Source of the DNA: Betaproteobacteria bacterium
GTDB taxonomy: Bacteria > Pseudomonadota > Gammaproteobacteria > Burkholderiales > Burkholderiaceae_C
Length of the DNA stretch: 64,000 bases
Direction: 5' to 3'
Assembly: GCA_947453725.1 (NCBI GenBank)
Contig: CANGHH010000005.1
Coordinates: 186,001 to 250,000 of the forward strand
Part shown: positions 35,395 through 43,343 of the stretch, piece after piece
Position numbering within the stretch: position 1 is the stretch's first letter
Layout of the letters: the number at the start of each line of letters is the position of its first letter
Position numbers and translations under genes: made by a program
Notes under the pieces: generated by a model
What the model was told of the DNA's origin: nothing
Databases searched by the model: none
The model's input: the letters and a program-made list of their open reading frames with translations, nothing else

Positions 35395-36042
35395 TTACTG
35401 GTTGACAGGCGACTTCGGGTCGAGGATCAGCGCCATCACATCGCGCAGTTGCTGTTCGTTCAGCAACTGGGCGTGGCCGAAGCGCGGCATGTTGGAGCAG
35501 GCCGCGTAGGACTTGCTGTTCCACATCTTGGTCCAGGTGTACTGGATGATGGGCGCCACGTTCGAGTCGGTCACGTCCTTGATGCCGCGGTTCTTGCCGT
35601 AATTCCACAGGCTGGGGCCGATGTTGCCGAAGGAGATTTCCTTCCGGTCGATCTCGTGGCAGTTGTAGCACTGCGCACCGTTGGCGGTGGGTGCAGCGCT
35701 GCTGTCCGTCCAGGTCATGCCGCGGCCGTTCTGCGCCAGCTTTTCGCCTTCGCGCCAGTCGCCGATGTACTTGCCGCCTTCAGGCCATTTCACGCTGGCC
35801 AGCGCTTCGGCCTGGATCTTTTCGGCCACCGCTTCGGGTGGCGGGTTGGGGCCGGAGCAGGCGGCCTGGCCCAGGTCCTGGGTCAGTCTGTCGGTCTTGG
35901 CGATGCCTTGTTCGCGGAAGCCGGCCTTGATCATGGCGATGGCCTGTTGGTCCAGGTCGGCTGCCGACGGCGCCGTGGCGCAGCCGACCACCAGGCCGGA
36001 AACAGCCAGGGCGGCGGTGATGAGGAGGTGTTTGCGTTGCAT
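35395..36042 (-). CDS. soxX: SoxX cytochrome c
   Basis: A 215-residue c-type cytochrome, the small partner of SoxA in the complex that attaches thiosulfate to SoxY. It has a lipobox-like signal (LVVGCATAPS), so it may be lipid-anchored, and one heme site, CYNCH, with the methionine ligand of CSNMPRFG near the end. It is longer than minimal SoxX because of an N-terminal insert of about 100 residues. It is 20 bp from soxA. Confidence 0.93.
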   Translation of the reverse strand: MQRKHLLITAALAVSGLVVGCATAPSAADLDQQAIAMIKAGFREQGIAKTDRLTQDLGQAACSGPNPPPEAVAEKIQAEALASVKWPEGGKYIGDWREGEKLAQNGRGMTWTDSSAAPTANGAQCYNCHEIDRKEISFGNIGPSLWNYGKNRGIKDVTDSNVAPIIQYTWTKMWNSKSYAACSNMPRFGHAQLLNEQQLRDVMALILDPKSPVNQ

Positions 36043-36062
36043 GTTGAGACAGCCTTTTGTGT

Positions 36063-36863
36063 TCAGCGCTTCAGGGCCGGCGCGATGGAATCGGCACCCT
36101 TGGCGTTGACGCCCATGTAGACGCCCAGCGCCACGGTCACGTCGGACGCGTAGCCGGGGTAGGGGAAGCGCTGCTGTCGGTAGCAGTCGTTCAGCCGCCG
36201 CTGCATGCTCCACATCTCGCCGCTGGACACGCGGTAAGCCGGCCAGGCCGCGAAGCCGATGCCGTTGCCCGGGTTCTTCGTCAGGTTGGGCAGGTCCTGC
36301 AGGCGGATGCGCTTGCCTTCCTCGCCGTGGCAGCTGGCGCAGGAAAAGTCCATCGGCCCGCCACGGAAGAAGAAGGCGCGCTGGCCCAGTTCGTAGAAGC
36401 GCCGCTCTTCTGGGTGGCCTTGCGGCAGGGCCATCTTCAGTCCCTTGGATTCGGCCGAGATCCAGGCCGACAGCGCCGCCAGTGTGGCCTGCTCGCCCTT
36501 GTCGAAGCCGGTGTTGGCGATCTCGGCGGCGTTGAAGCCTTGAAGCGTTTCCATGCAGGTCAGCAGTCGCGACTCCAGATCCTGCACGCGGCCGGTATCG
36601 GCAAACCAGCGCGGCAACTGCACCCACGCGCCCCTGACGACGCCGGGACCCAAGCCCAGGTCGCACTTCTGCAAGGTGACCTTCTTGGGCCCGCGTGCGG
36701 TCTTCCAGAGGTCTTCGCCTTTGGCTTCAAACAGCTCCGCCGGATTGCCGTCTTCCAGCATCTTGCGGTACTCGGCGATGCCGTCGGCGGCGGACTTTTG
36801 CGCGAAGGCGCTGGCGGTGGCAGTCAGCGCCAGCGCAGCGGCAACAGACATGAGGGACTTCAT
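36063..36863 (-). CDS. soxA: SoxA cytochrome c, monoheme type
   Basis: A 266-residue exported subunit (signal ends ASAFAQ). One heme motif, CASCHGEEGK, is present; the N-terminal half has isolated Cys (LQKCDLG, LLTCMET) that would form the disulfide left after loss of the first heme in monoheme SoxA. The catalytic cysteine ligand is in RLNDCYRQQRFPYPG. SoxAX catalyses oxidative coupling of thiosulfate to SoxY. Confidence 0.95.
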   Translation of the reverse strand: MKSLMSVAAALALTATASAFAQKSAADGIAEYRKMLEDGNPAELFEAKGEDLWKTARGPKKVTLQKCDLGLGPGVVRGAWVQLPRWFADTGRVQDLESRLLTCMETLQGFNAAEIANTGFDKGEQATLAALSAWISAESKGLKMALPQGHPEERRFYELGQRAFFFRGGPMDFSCASCHGEEGKRIRLQDLPNLTKNPGNGIGFAAWPAYRVSSGEMWSMQRRLNDCYRQQRFPYPGYASDVTVALGVYMGVNAKGADSIAPALKR

Positions 36864-36880
36864 GGTGTATCTCCAAAACC

Positions 36881-36966
36881 GAGCTTCCCGCCGCGGAACC
36901 GGCTTTGCCGGGCCGCTGGCGGACGGCCCCCCTGAGGGGTAGCGAGCGCTAGCGAGCTTGGGGGCT
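36881..36966. repeat. Interspersed palindromic repeat, copy B
   Basis: The same element as copy A, in the soxZ-soxA gap: GAGCTTCCCGCCGCGG start, GGAACCGGCTTTGCCGG hairpin, GGCCGCTGGCGGACGGCCCC, then AGCGAGCTTGGGGG. It agrees with copy A at nearly every position. Confidence 0.85.
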
Positions 36967-36969
36967 CCA

Positions 36970-37281
36970 TCAGGACACAGTCGCTTCGTCGGTGCGCGTG
37001 TCACCCTTGTTGTCTTTCCAATTCACAGCGATCTTGTCGCCTGCCTTGGCACCCTTGACGCTGAACTGCAGGAAGGGATTCTTCGAAACCGACATGCCCC
37101 ACTGCGCGCTGAGCACGGGCTTGCCGTTGAGCTGTGCCGTCACCTCCTGGATGAACCAGGCGGGTATGACCTTGCCGGATGCGTCTTTGCGCAGGCCGGT
37201 CTCCATTTCATGGTTCATGAGGACGCGAACGGTGGCCTTGTCGCCAGCCATCTGGGCGCGGATGCGCATCGGATCTGCCAT
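36970..37281 (-). CDS. soxZ: SoxZ sulfur-carrier partner
   Basis: A 103-residue soluble protein that pairs with SoxY to present the sulfur-bearing swinging arm. It contains the family segments ADPMRIRAQM, VRVLMNHEMETGLRKDASG and NPFLQFSVKGAKAGDKI. The ATG at 37281 has GGAG 10 bases upstream. It has no signal peptide, as is usual, because SoxY carries it across by Tat. Confidence 0.96.
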   Translation of the reverse strand: MADPMRIRAQMAGDKATVRVLMNHEMETGLRKDASGKVIPAWFIQEVTAQLNGKPVLSAQWGMSVSKNPFLQFSVKGAKAGDKIAVNWKDNKGDTRTDEATVS

Positions 37282-37320
37282 GGTCAATTCTCCAAAAGTG
37301 AGGTGTTCATCGAATCAAGC

Positions 37321-37399
37321 GGCCGCCGCGGAACCGGCTTCGCCGGGCCGCCAGCGGCGCCCCCTTGAGGGGGAGCGACGAAGGCGCTACGGGGGTGGT
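37321..37399. repeat. Interspersed palindromic repeat, copy C (variant)
   Basis: A diverged copy in the soxY-soxZ gap: GGCCGCCGCGGAACCGGC, CGCCGGGCCGCCAGCGG, CCCCCTTGAGGGGG hairpin and GCGCTACGGGGGTGG end. The right half differs from copies A and B, so it belongs to a sub-type. Confidence 0.8.
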
Positions 37400-37404
37400 C
37401 CCAG

Positions 37405-37863
37405 TTACCCACCGCAGCCACCGAGCGTGACCTTGACTTCCTTCTGCGCGAACAGCACTTTGCCGTCGCCCATCATGGCCACGGCGTAGACATTCGACGA
37501 CTGGCCCATCTTCACGCGCGTCGCGAAGTTGGCATCGACGGCGTCGCTGACTTCGAACATCGCCGACATCACGCTGGGGTTCTTCTCGACCAGCAGCAGC
37601 AGGCGCTTGGCGCCGGGCAGCAGGGTGGACACGGTCACGGGAACCACCGCGCCGTTCTCGGCAATGTCGGGGGCGGTGACGGTCACGTCCTTGCTCTCGA
37701 CCGGCGCGCTGCCGCCGAGCAGCTTCACGAGTTCGGCCATCGTCTTCACTTCAAACGCGGCCGGGTTGTAGGCCGCATGGGCCATCTGGGGCAGCAGGCC
37801 GGCAGTGGCCAGCAGGCCCGCCACCTTGGCGGTATGGGCGAGCAGATCTCGGCGGTTCAACAT
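37405..37863 (-). CDS. soxY: SoxY sulfur-carrier protein
   Basis: A 152-residue protein with a Tat signal (NRRDLLAHTAKVAG), cleaved after QMAHA. It ends with the sulfur-binding swinging arm VTLGGCGG, on whose cysteine thiosulfate is loaded. It is exported as a complex with SoxZ. It lies between soxD and soxZ. Confidence 0.97.
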   Translation of the reverse strand: MLNRRDLLAHTAKVAGLLATAGLLPQMAHAAYNPAAFEVKTMAELVKLLGGSAPVESKDVTVTAPDIAENGAVVPVTVSTLLPGAKRLLLLVEKNPSVMSAMFEVSDAVDANFATRVKMGQSSNVYAVAMMGDGKVLFAQKEVKVTLGGCGG

Positions 37864-37948
37864 CTTGGACTCCTTCAGGCTGGATTCTTGACAAAGAGGG
37901 TAATGAACGGGGAACCCGCGTTGCAGCGGGCGAACCCGCGGGGTGCGA

Positions 37949-39052
37949 CTACTTCTTGGCGCCGGCGGCCAGCCACTGGGCCAACTGCCTGGCCTCGGCA
38001 TCCGACAAGGTTTGTGCGGGCATGGGGATGGCGCCCCAGATGCCCTGGCCGCCGGTCTTGATCTTGCCGGCCAGATAGGTCTCGGCATCGGCGCGGGCAC
38101 CGTACTTGGCTGCGACGTCACGGAAGGCTGGCCCGGCGATTTTGTTTTCCACGCCGTGGCAAGCGGTGCAGTTGTTCTTCTGTGCCAAGGCCAGCGCGGC
38201 TGCCGCCGGATTGTTCGCGGTGGTGCGCGGCATCACGGCTGCAGCAGCCGCTGCGGCTGCTGGATTCGCTGCCGGGGGCTTGGTCGTGTCGGCGCCCCGC
38301 TGCGGTCCGACGAGACGCTGCTGTTCGGCCAGATTGCCGTTGTTGTTGCGCGCAAAGTCAGGCAGAAAGGAAGCCACCTTGGCTTCGGTGGCACAGTCCT
38401 TCATGCAGGCCACGACCTTCACATCGGGCTTGCCGCCATTGCCCATGCCCTTGCCGGGCCACAGGCCATGGTCCGTGGTGACCCCGTTGCGGTTGGGCAG
38501 CCGCTTCTGAGCCTCTGCGATCGTCGCGTCTGACAGCACAAAGCTGTCCGGCAGGATGCCACCCATGTTCAGCAGATAGGCCGTGACCGCATAGACCTCA
38601 TCGGTGCTCAGCGACTTCGGCGCCGTCCAGGGCATGGCGCGGTTGATGTAGTCCCACAGCGTGGAAACCGTCGACACCTTCATCAAGGTTGTGCGGCCCG
38701 GAAAGGTCGGGTCGTTCAAACGGGCCACATGCCCCGTCTTCACGTCGTCCTGGGTGGTGCCGCCGACCAACGATGAGAACACCTCGTTGGCTTCGCCGAA
38801 GATGCCGTGGCAAGAGGAACACTGGGCCTCCCAGATGTCCTGGCCCTTGGACACTGATCCTGAACCCTTGGGCAGGCCCTTGAAGTCAGGCCGCACGTCG
38901 ATGTCCCAGGCCTGGACTTCCTTGGGTGTCGCGGTGCGACCCACGCCGGGGTAGTCGGTCTGCGCCGAAACGCCAAAGCTCGCACTGACGCCCGCCGTCG
39001 TGAATGCCAGCAGCAGCGAACACATCCCGAGGTGCTCACGACAGCTGGACAT
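37949..39052 (-). CDS. soxD: SoxD diheme cytochrome c
   Basis: A 367-residue exported cytochrome with two heme sites: CSSCH near residue 80 and CTACH near residue 295, separated by a low-complexity Pro/Ala-rich linker (KPPAANPAAAAAAAA). With SoxC it forms the sulfane dehydrogenase that oxidises the SoxY-bound sulfane sulfur, taking up six electrons. Its start overlaps the soxC end by 17 bp. Confidence 0.95.
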   Translation of the reverse strand: MSSCREHLGMCSLLLAFTTAGVSASFGVSAQTDYPGVGRTATPKEVQAWDIDVRPDFKGLPKGSGSVSKGQDIWEAQCSSCHGIFGEANEVFSSLVGGTTQDDVKTGHVARLNDPTFPGRTTLMKVSTVSTLWDYINRAMPWTAPKSLSTDEVYAVTAYLLNMGGILPDSFVLSDATIAEAQKRLPNRNGVTTDHGLWPGKGMGNGGKPDVKVVACMKDCATEAKVASFLPDFARNNNGNLAEQQRLVGPQRGADTTKPPAANPAAAAAAAAVMPRTTANNPAAAALALAQKNNCTACHGVENKIAGPAFRDVAAKYGARADAETYLAGKIKTGGQGIWGAIPMPAQTLSDAEARQLAQWLAAGAKK

Positions 39053-40412
39053 TCTTCACCTCGCCACTTTCCTGAACCAGCCACGACTGGATGGCGTTGT
39101 TGTGATAGATCGAACGCGTGCCCCGGACGGCACGAAGCTGCTTGTAGTTGGGTTGCACGTAGCCGGTTTCGTCCATCGCTCGGCTCTGCACGATGGTGGG
39201 TTTGCCGTCCCAAACCCAGTCCAGCGAAAAACGCGTCAGGCTCTTGCTCATCACCGGGCCCTGCAGACGTGCGGTCTTCCAGTTCTGTCCACCGTCCACC
39301 GAAATGTCGACGCGCTTGACCTGGCCGCGCCCCGACCAGGCCAGCCCGCTGATCTGGTAGTGGCCCTTGTCCAGCAGCACCTGGCCGCCCGATGGCGTGG
39401 TGATCACGCTCTTGCACTCCTGGGTGCTGGTGTACTGGCGGTGCTGGCCGCCGGGCTGCAGGTCGATGTAATGCACGGCCTCGTCCTTGGCGCCGTAAGG
39501 CTGGTCCCCCACCTCGATGCGCCGCAGGTACTTCACCCAGCTCACGCCCTGCACGCCGGGCACCACCAGGCGCAAGGGGTAGCCGTTTTCAGGCCTCAGC
39601 ATCTCGCCGTTCTGGCCGTAGGCGACGAAGACTTCGCCGCTCTCGATCAACTCCATCGGCACGGTGCGCGTCATCGACGAGCCGTCAGCGCCCTCGGCCA
39701 GCACGTAGCGGCCACGCTTGTAGTCGACGCCGGCCATGTCGAGCAGGATCTTCAGCGGCACGCCCGTGAATTCGCTGCAGCTGAGCATGCCGTGCGTGTA
39801 CTGGCAGGTGGGCACAGCCACGTTGCCCCATTCCATGCCGGTGTTGGCGCCGCATTCGATGAAGTGGAAGCGGCTGACTGATGGCAGACGCATGATCTCG
39901 TCCACGGTGAAAACGAGCGGCTTCTTCAGCATCTTGTCGTCGCTGCCGTTGATCATCAGGCGGTGCTTGGACGGATCGACATCCCACCAGCCCTGGTGGT
40001 GGCGTTCGAAGTGCAGGCCACTGGGCGTGACGATGCCGAACAGGCTTTGCAGCGGCGCGAACGACACGGAAGCCTGGGCCGTCTGGGTCAGGCCCGGGCT
40101 GGGACGGCGCTGCACATTGGACTCGTACTTCGACGGCTTGCCGTAGCCGTCTGTGGCCACGGCCTGGCCCAGGCCCTTGCTGTGGGCCGGGAGTTCAAGG
40201 ATGTTGGCGTCGCCGCCCTCGGCAGGCACCGGATTGCCTTGCGCCAGGGCGGCCGGTGCCGCAGCACCGGCCCATGCAGCCGCGAAGGCACCGCGCACGA
40301 AGTCGCGGCGGCCGGCCTTGGCTTCGCTGAAGACCGCGCGCACACCTTCGGCGCCGATGAAGTTTTCTGGTGCCTTGATCAGGCGCCCGGACGGGTGATC
40401 TTGAGAACTCAC
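39036..40412 (-). CDS. soxC: SoxC sulfane dehydrogenase, molybdopterin subunit
   Basis: A 458-residue Mo-enzyme of the sulfite-oxidase family. It has a Tat signal (GRRDFVRGAFAAA), the Mo-ligand Cys in HFIECGANTGMEWG and the C-terminal dimerisation domain. I chose the GTG at 40412 because GGAG lies just before it and the sequence after it (SSQDHPSGRLI) is typical; an ATG at 40433 would add 7 residues with no proper spacing to a ribosome-binding site. First gene of the sox operon and thus the marker of a full sox (SoxCD-containing) pathway. Confidence 0.95.
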   Translation of the reverse strand: MSSQDHPSGRLIKAPENFIGAEGVRAVFSEAKAGRRDFVRGAFAAAWAGAAAPAALAQGNPVPAEGGDANILELPAHSKGLGQAVATDGYGKPSKYESNVQRRPSPGLTQTAQASVSFAPLQSLFGIVTPSGLHFERHHQGWWDVDPSKHRLMINGSDDKMLKKPLVFTVDEIMRLPSVSRFHFIECGANTGMEWGNVAVPTCQYTHGMLSCSEFTGVPLKILLDMAGVDYKRGRYVLAEGADGSSMTRTVPMELIESGEVFVAYGQNGEMLRPENGYPLRLVVPGVQGVSWVKYLRRIEVGDQPYGAKDEAVHYIDLQPGGQHRQYTSTQECKSVITTPSGGQVLLDKGHYQISGLAWSGRGQVKRVDISVDGGQNWKTARLQGPVMSKSLTRFSLDWVWDGKPTIVQSRAMDETGYVQPNYKQLRAVRGTRSIYHNNAIQSWLVQESGEVKNVQLS

Positions 40413-40433
40413 TGCTGCTCCATGCCCTTGCAC

Positions 40434-40610
40434 TGGCTGTAAAATTCGATATGCGTCAGCAACAATATTAGAAGATACGGATGTTAATTCGATTGGTGAT
40501 TTCCCTTGTCAGGCATGCGCACCCTGCAACGGGCAGGCGCTTTCGGGCGCAGGCCTTCAAAATCCAGTTTCAGCGGCTCACAGAGTCGTACGCTTCAGCG
40601 GGAAAGTCGC
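40434..40610. promoter_or_regulatory. AT-rich divergent promoter region of the sox operon
   Basis: The 177 bp between soxC and the plus-strand YeeE-half gene are AT-rich compared with the rest of the window and contain a direct repeat AATTCGAT at 40443-40450 and 40486-40493. It must contain promoters for both operons. No exact -10/-35 pair is compelling. Confidence 0.5.
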
Positions 40611-41054
40611 ATGCACATCGATAGCATCCATTTCACGCCCTGGGCGTCGCTGGCGGGTGGCTTCGTCATCGCCCTGGCGACGGCGCTTTACCTGTTCGGC
40701 AACGGGCGCATCGCCGGCATCGCGGGCATCCTGGCCAGCCCCTTGCGTGCCGTGTTGGCCGGCACCAGCCTGCGCCCCGACGCCAATCGGCTGCTGTTTG
40801 TGCTCGGTCTCCTGCTGGCACCTTGGTGCTGGCGCCTGGTGGCACCGCTGCCGGCGGCTGCGGTCGATGTGGGCAACTTCGGCTTGATCGTCGCCGGCTT
40901 GCTGGTGGGCCTTGGTGTGCGCATGGGCAATGGCTGCACCAGCGGTCACGGCGTGTGCGGCCTGAGCCGCTTTTCGATGCGTTCGCTGGTGAATGTGCTG
41001 GCTTTCATGGGCGCAGGCTTCTTCACCGTGTTCGTGCTGCGGCACCTGATGTGA
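40611..41054 (+). CDS. Half-size YeeE/YedE-family membrane protein (N-half)
   Basis: A 147-residue membrane protein with about four helices. GLLVGLGVRMGNGCTSGHGVCG is the YeeE/YedE cysteine motif. The partner half is encoded 8 bp downstream, so the pair replaces a single full-length transporter, as in DUF6691-type systems. GGAAAG precedes the ATG at 40611. It opens the plus-strand operon divergent from soxC. Confidence 0.88.
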   Translation: MHIDSIHFTPWASLAGGFVIALATALYLFGNGRIAGIAGILASPLRAVLAGTSLRPDANRLLFVLGLLLAPWCWRLVAPLPAAAVDVGNFGLIVAGLLVGLGVRMGNGCTSGHGVCGLSRFSMRSLVNVLAFMGAGFFTVFVLRHLM

Positions 41055-41062
41055 GACGAACC

Positions 41063-41488
41063 ATGGGTAACGTCTTCGGTTTTGCGAGCGGATTGATCTT
41101 CGGGCTGGGGCTGATCCTGGCGGGCATGACCGACCCGCTCAAGGTCAAGGGCTTCCTCGATCTGGCGGGCGCCTGGGATCCGAGCCTTGCGCTGGTGATG
41201 GGTGGCGCCATCGCGCTGGGTGTGTTCGTGTTTGCGCGCGCGGCCAAGCGCGAGCGGTCATGGACGGGCGCGCCGATGGAGATTCCAGCCATTCGCACGA
41301 TCGACCGGCGCCTGGTGGTCGGCGGCGTGCTGTTCGGCATGGGCTGGGGCATCGCAGGCTTCTGCCCGGGGCCGGCGCTGGTGGCGCTGGGCAGCGGGAT
41401 GGGGGCCGCCGGTATCTTTGTCGCCGCCATGCTGGCCGGTATGGTCGTGCACGACAAGTTCCTGACTCGCGCATTGCGCAGCCATTGA
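41063..41488 (+). CDS. Half-size YeeE/YedE (DUF6691) membrane protein (C-half)
   Basis: A 141-residue membrane protein with about four helices and the motif GMGWGIAGFCPGPALVALGSG, the cysteine-bearing counterpart of the preceding gene. Both halves should assemble into one sulfur channel. An in-frame GTG at 41051 overlaps the previous gene; ATG at 41063 is the simplest start. Confidence 0.88.
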   Translation: MGNVFGFASGLIFGLGLILAGMTDPLKVKGFLDLAGAWDPSLALVMGGAIALGVFVFARAAKRERSWTGAPMEIPAIRTIDRRLVVGGVLFGMGWGIAGFCPGPALVALGSGMGAAGIFVAAMLAGMVVHDKFLTRALRSH

Positions 41489-41507
41489 GATTCTGGAGGG
41501 CCAGCAC

Positions 41508-42596
41508 ATGCTCATCTTTCGCCAACTCTTCGACTCGGCATCGTCGACCTACACCTATCTGCTGGGCGATGCGGATGCCGGTGAAGCGGTGCTGATCGAC
41601 CCGGTCTACGAGAACGAGCGCCGGGATCTGGCCCTGATTCGGGAACTGGGCCTGCGCCTGGTCGCGACGCTGGACACGCACGTCCACGCCGATCACGTCA
41701 CCGCTGCCTGGCTGCTGAAACAGCGCTGCGGCAGCCAGATCCTGTTGTCCGAAAACTCGGGGGCCGCCAACGTCGATCGCTTCCTCAAGCATGGCGACCA
41801 CGTCCATTTCGGTTCGCGCCACTTGGTGGTGCGTGCAACGCCCGGCCACACCAGCGGCTGTCTGAGCTACGTGCTCGACGACCAGAGCATGGCCTTCACC
41901 GGCGACAGCCTGCTGATCCGCGGCTGCGGCCGCACGGACTTTCAGCAAGGTTCGCCGGCCCAGCTGTTCCGCTCGGTCAAGGATCAGATCCTGTCCTTGC
42001 CGGCCACCTGCCTGCTGTACCCGGCGCACGACTACCGGGGGCTCACCGTCACCAGCGTCGGCGAAGAGCAGCAGTTCAACCCGCGACTCGGTGGCGATGT
42101 CGATGCGGCCGACTTTGCGGGTTACATGAACAACTTGGGCTTGCCCCATCCCAAGCTGATGGACATCGCCGTGCCGGCGAACTTGCGCTGCGGCCAGCCT
42201 GACGCCGTGGCCTCGTTACCGGTGGAGCCGGGCTGGGCACCGCTGACCTGCAACTTTGGCGGCGTCTGGGAAATCCAGCCGACAGCGCTGGAAGAGCGGA
42301 TCGCCGGCAGCCGCAATGGCGACATCCAGGTCATCGATGTGCGCGAGCCCGCCGAATTCACCGACGCGCTGGGACACATCCACGGGGCACGTCTGGTGCC
42401 GTTGTCGCAGCTGGCCGCGCGCGCAACTGAAATCCAACGCGACCGGCCGGTGGTGACCGTCTGCCGCTCCGGCGCAAGGTCGGCACAGGCCACGGTGCTG
42501 CTGCAGAAGGCCGGCTACACGCAGGTCGCCAACCTCGCTGGGGGCATGCTGCGCTGGCGCGCGGAAGCCTTGCCCGTCGAGGCCGGAGCCGATTGA
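41508..42596 (+). CDS. Persulfide dioxygenase-rhodanese fusion protein (PRF type)
   Basis: A 362-residue fusion: residues 1-245 an ETHE1-like persulfide dioxygenase (THVHADHVT, RATPGHTSGCLS, FTGDSLLIRGCGRTDFQQG, YPAHDYRG) and residues 260-355 a rhodanese with the loop CRSGARS. Such fusions move sulfur between thiosulfate or sulfite and glutathione persulfide and oxidise it in one polypeptide. GGAGGG precedes the ATG. It is distinct from the SQR-linked dioxygenase at 23033. Confidence 0.93.
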   Translation: MLIFRQLFDSASSTYTYLLGDADAGEAVLIDPVYENERRDLALIRELGLRLVATLDTHVHADHVTAAWLLKQRCGSQILLSENSGAANVDRFLKHGDHVHFGSRHLVVRATPGHTSGCLSYVLDDQSMAFTGDSLLIRGCGRTDFQQGSPAQLFRSVKDQILSLPATCLLYPAHDYRGLTVTSVGEEQQFNPRLGGDVDAADFAGYMNNLGLPHPKLMDIAVPANLRCGQPDAVASLPVEPGWAPLTCNFGGVWEIQPTALEERIAGSRNGDIQVIDVREPAEFTDALGHIHGARLVPLSQLAARATEIQRDRPVVTVCRSGARSAQATVLLQKAGYTQVANLAGGMLRWRAEALPVEAGAD

Positions 42597-42680
42597 TCTG
42601 GTCGCTTGCAGATGACGAGAGTCGCTGCAACGAAACCCTCGTTGCTGCGGGACCCTGAGTCGAATGAAGAAGGAAAGCTC

Positions 42681-43295
42681 ATGGACACCCTGAACCCAAC
42701 CGCCGTCTCGCGCCGCACGGCGACGCTCTGGGTCGCAGGCCTGGCGCTGGCTGGCGGCGCAGGCGCAGCGCTTGTCAATCCTTCGACGGTGCCCGAGCCC
42801 AAACGCAACAAGTCCGGCCTGTACCTGGAGGCGAAGGACGTGCCGGCCTTCATCGACGCCAACGGCGGATCGGCGAGGGTGCTGTTCCTGGACGTCCGCA
42901 CCCGCGCCGAAGCGATGTTCGTCGGCATGCCGACCACCGTGGACGCGCTGGTGCCCTTTGTCGAGGTGCAGGAGTTGATGAGCGACTGGGACATGCAGCG
43001 TGGGGCGTACAAGCTCGAGCCGATGCAGGAATTCGTGCCAGAGGTGCTGCGTCGTCTGCAGGCCAAGCAACTGACCAAGGCCGACACCGTGGTCCTGATG
43101 TGCCGCTCGGGCGACCGCAGCGGGCGTGCTGCCACGCGGCTGGTGGAGGACGGCTACACGAAGGTCTATTCCGTGATCGATGGCTTCGAAGGCGATATGT
43201 CTGCAGAGGGTCGGCGCGACGTCAATGGCTGGCGCAAGGCGGGACTGCCCTGGAGCTACAAGCTCGACAAGGCAAAGATGTACTTTGCGCATTGA
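42681..43295 (+). CDS. Exported/anchored single-domain rhodanese
   Basis: A 204-residue protein with an N-terminal hydrophobic stretch (TLWVAGLALAGGAGAALV), so probably periplasmic or anchored, and a rhodanese domain with the active loop MCRSGDRSG. The insertion QRGAYKLEPMQEF is not usual for minimal rhodaneses. AAGGAAAG lies before the ATG at 42681. It would transfer sulfane sulfur in the periplasm, next to the Sox carriers. Confidence 0.85.
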   Translation: MDTLNPTAVSRRTATLWVAGLALAGGAGAALVNPSTVPEPKRNKSGLYLEAKDVPAFIDANGGSARVLFLDVRTRAEAMFVGMPTTVDALVPFVEVQELMSDWDMQRGAYKLEPMQEFVPEVLRRLQAKQLTKADTVVLMCRSGDRSGRAATRLVEDGYTKVYSVIDGFEGDMSAEGRRDVNGWRKAGLPWSYKLDKAKMYFAH

Positions 43296-43343
43296 GCCGG
43301 AACGGCGCCTGAAGCCGCCGGCGCGCGAAGGGCGGCGAGCGTG

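Noticed and set aside
40434..40610. Sigma-54 promoter for soxC
   Set aside because: No GG-N10-GC element with correct spacing; only an AT-rich tract and a short direct repeat.
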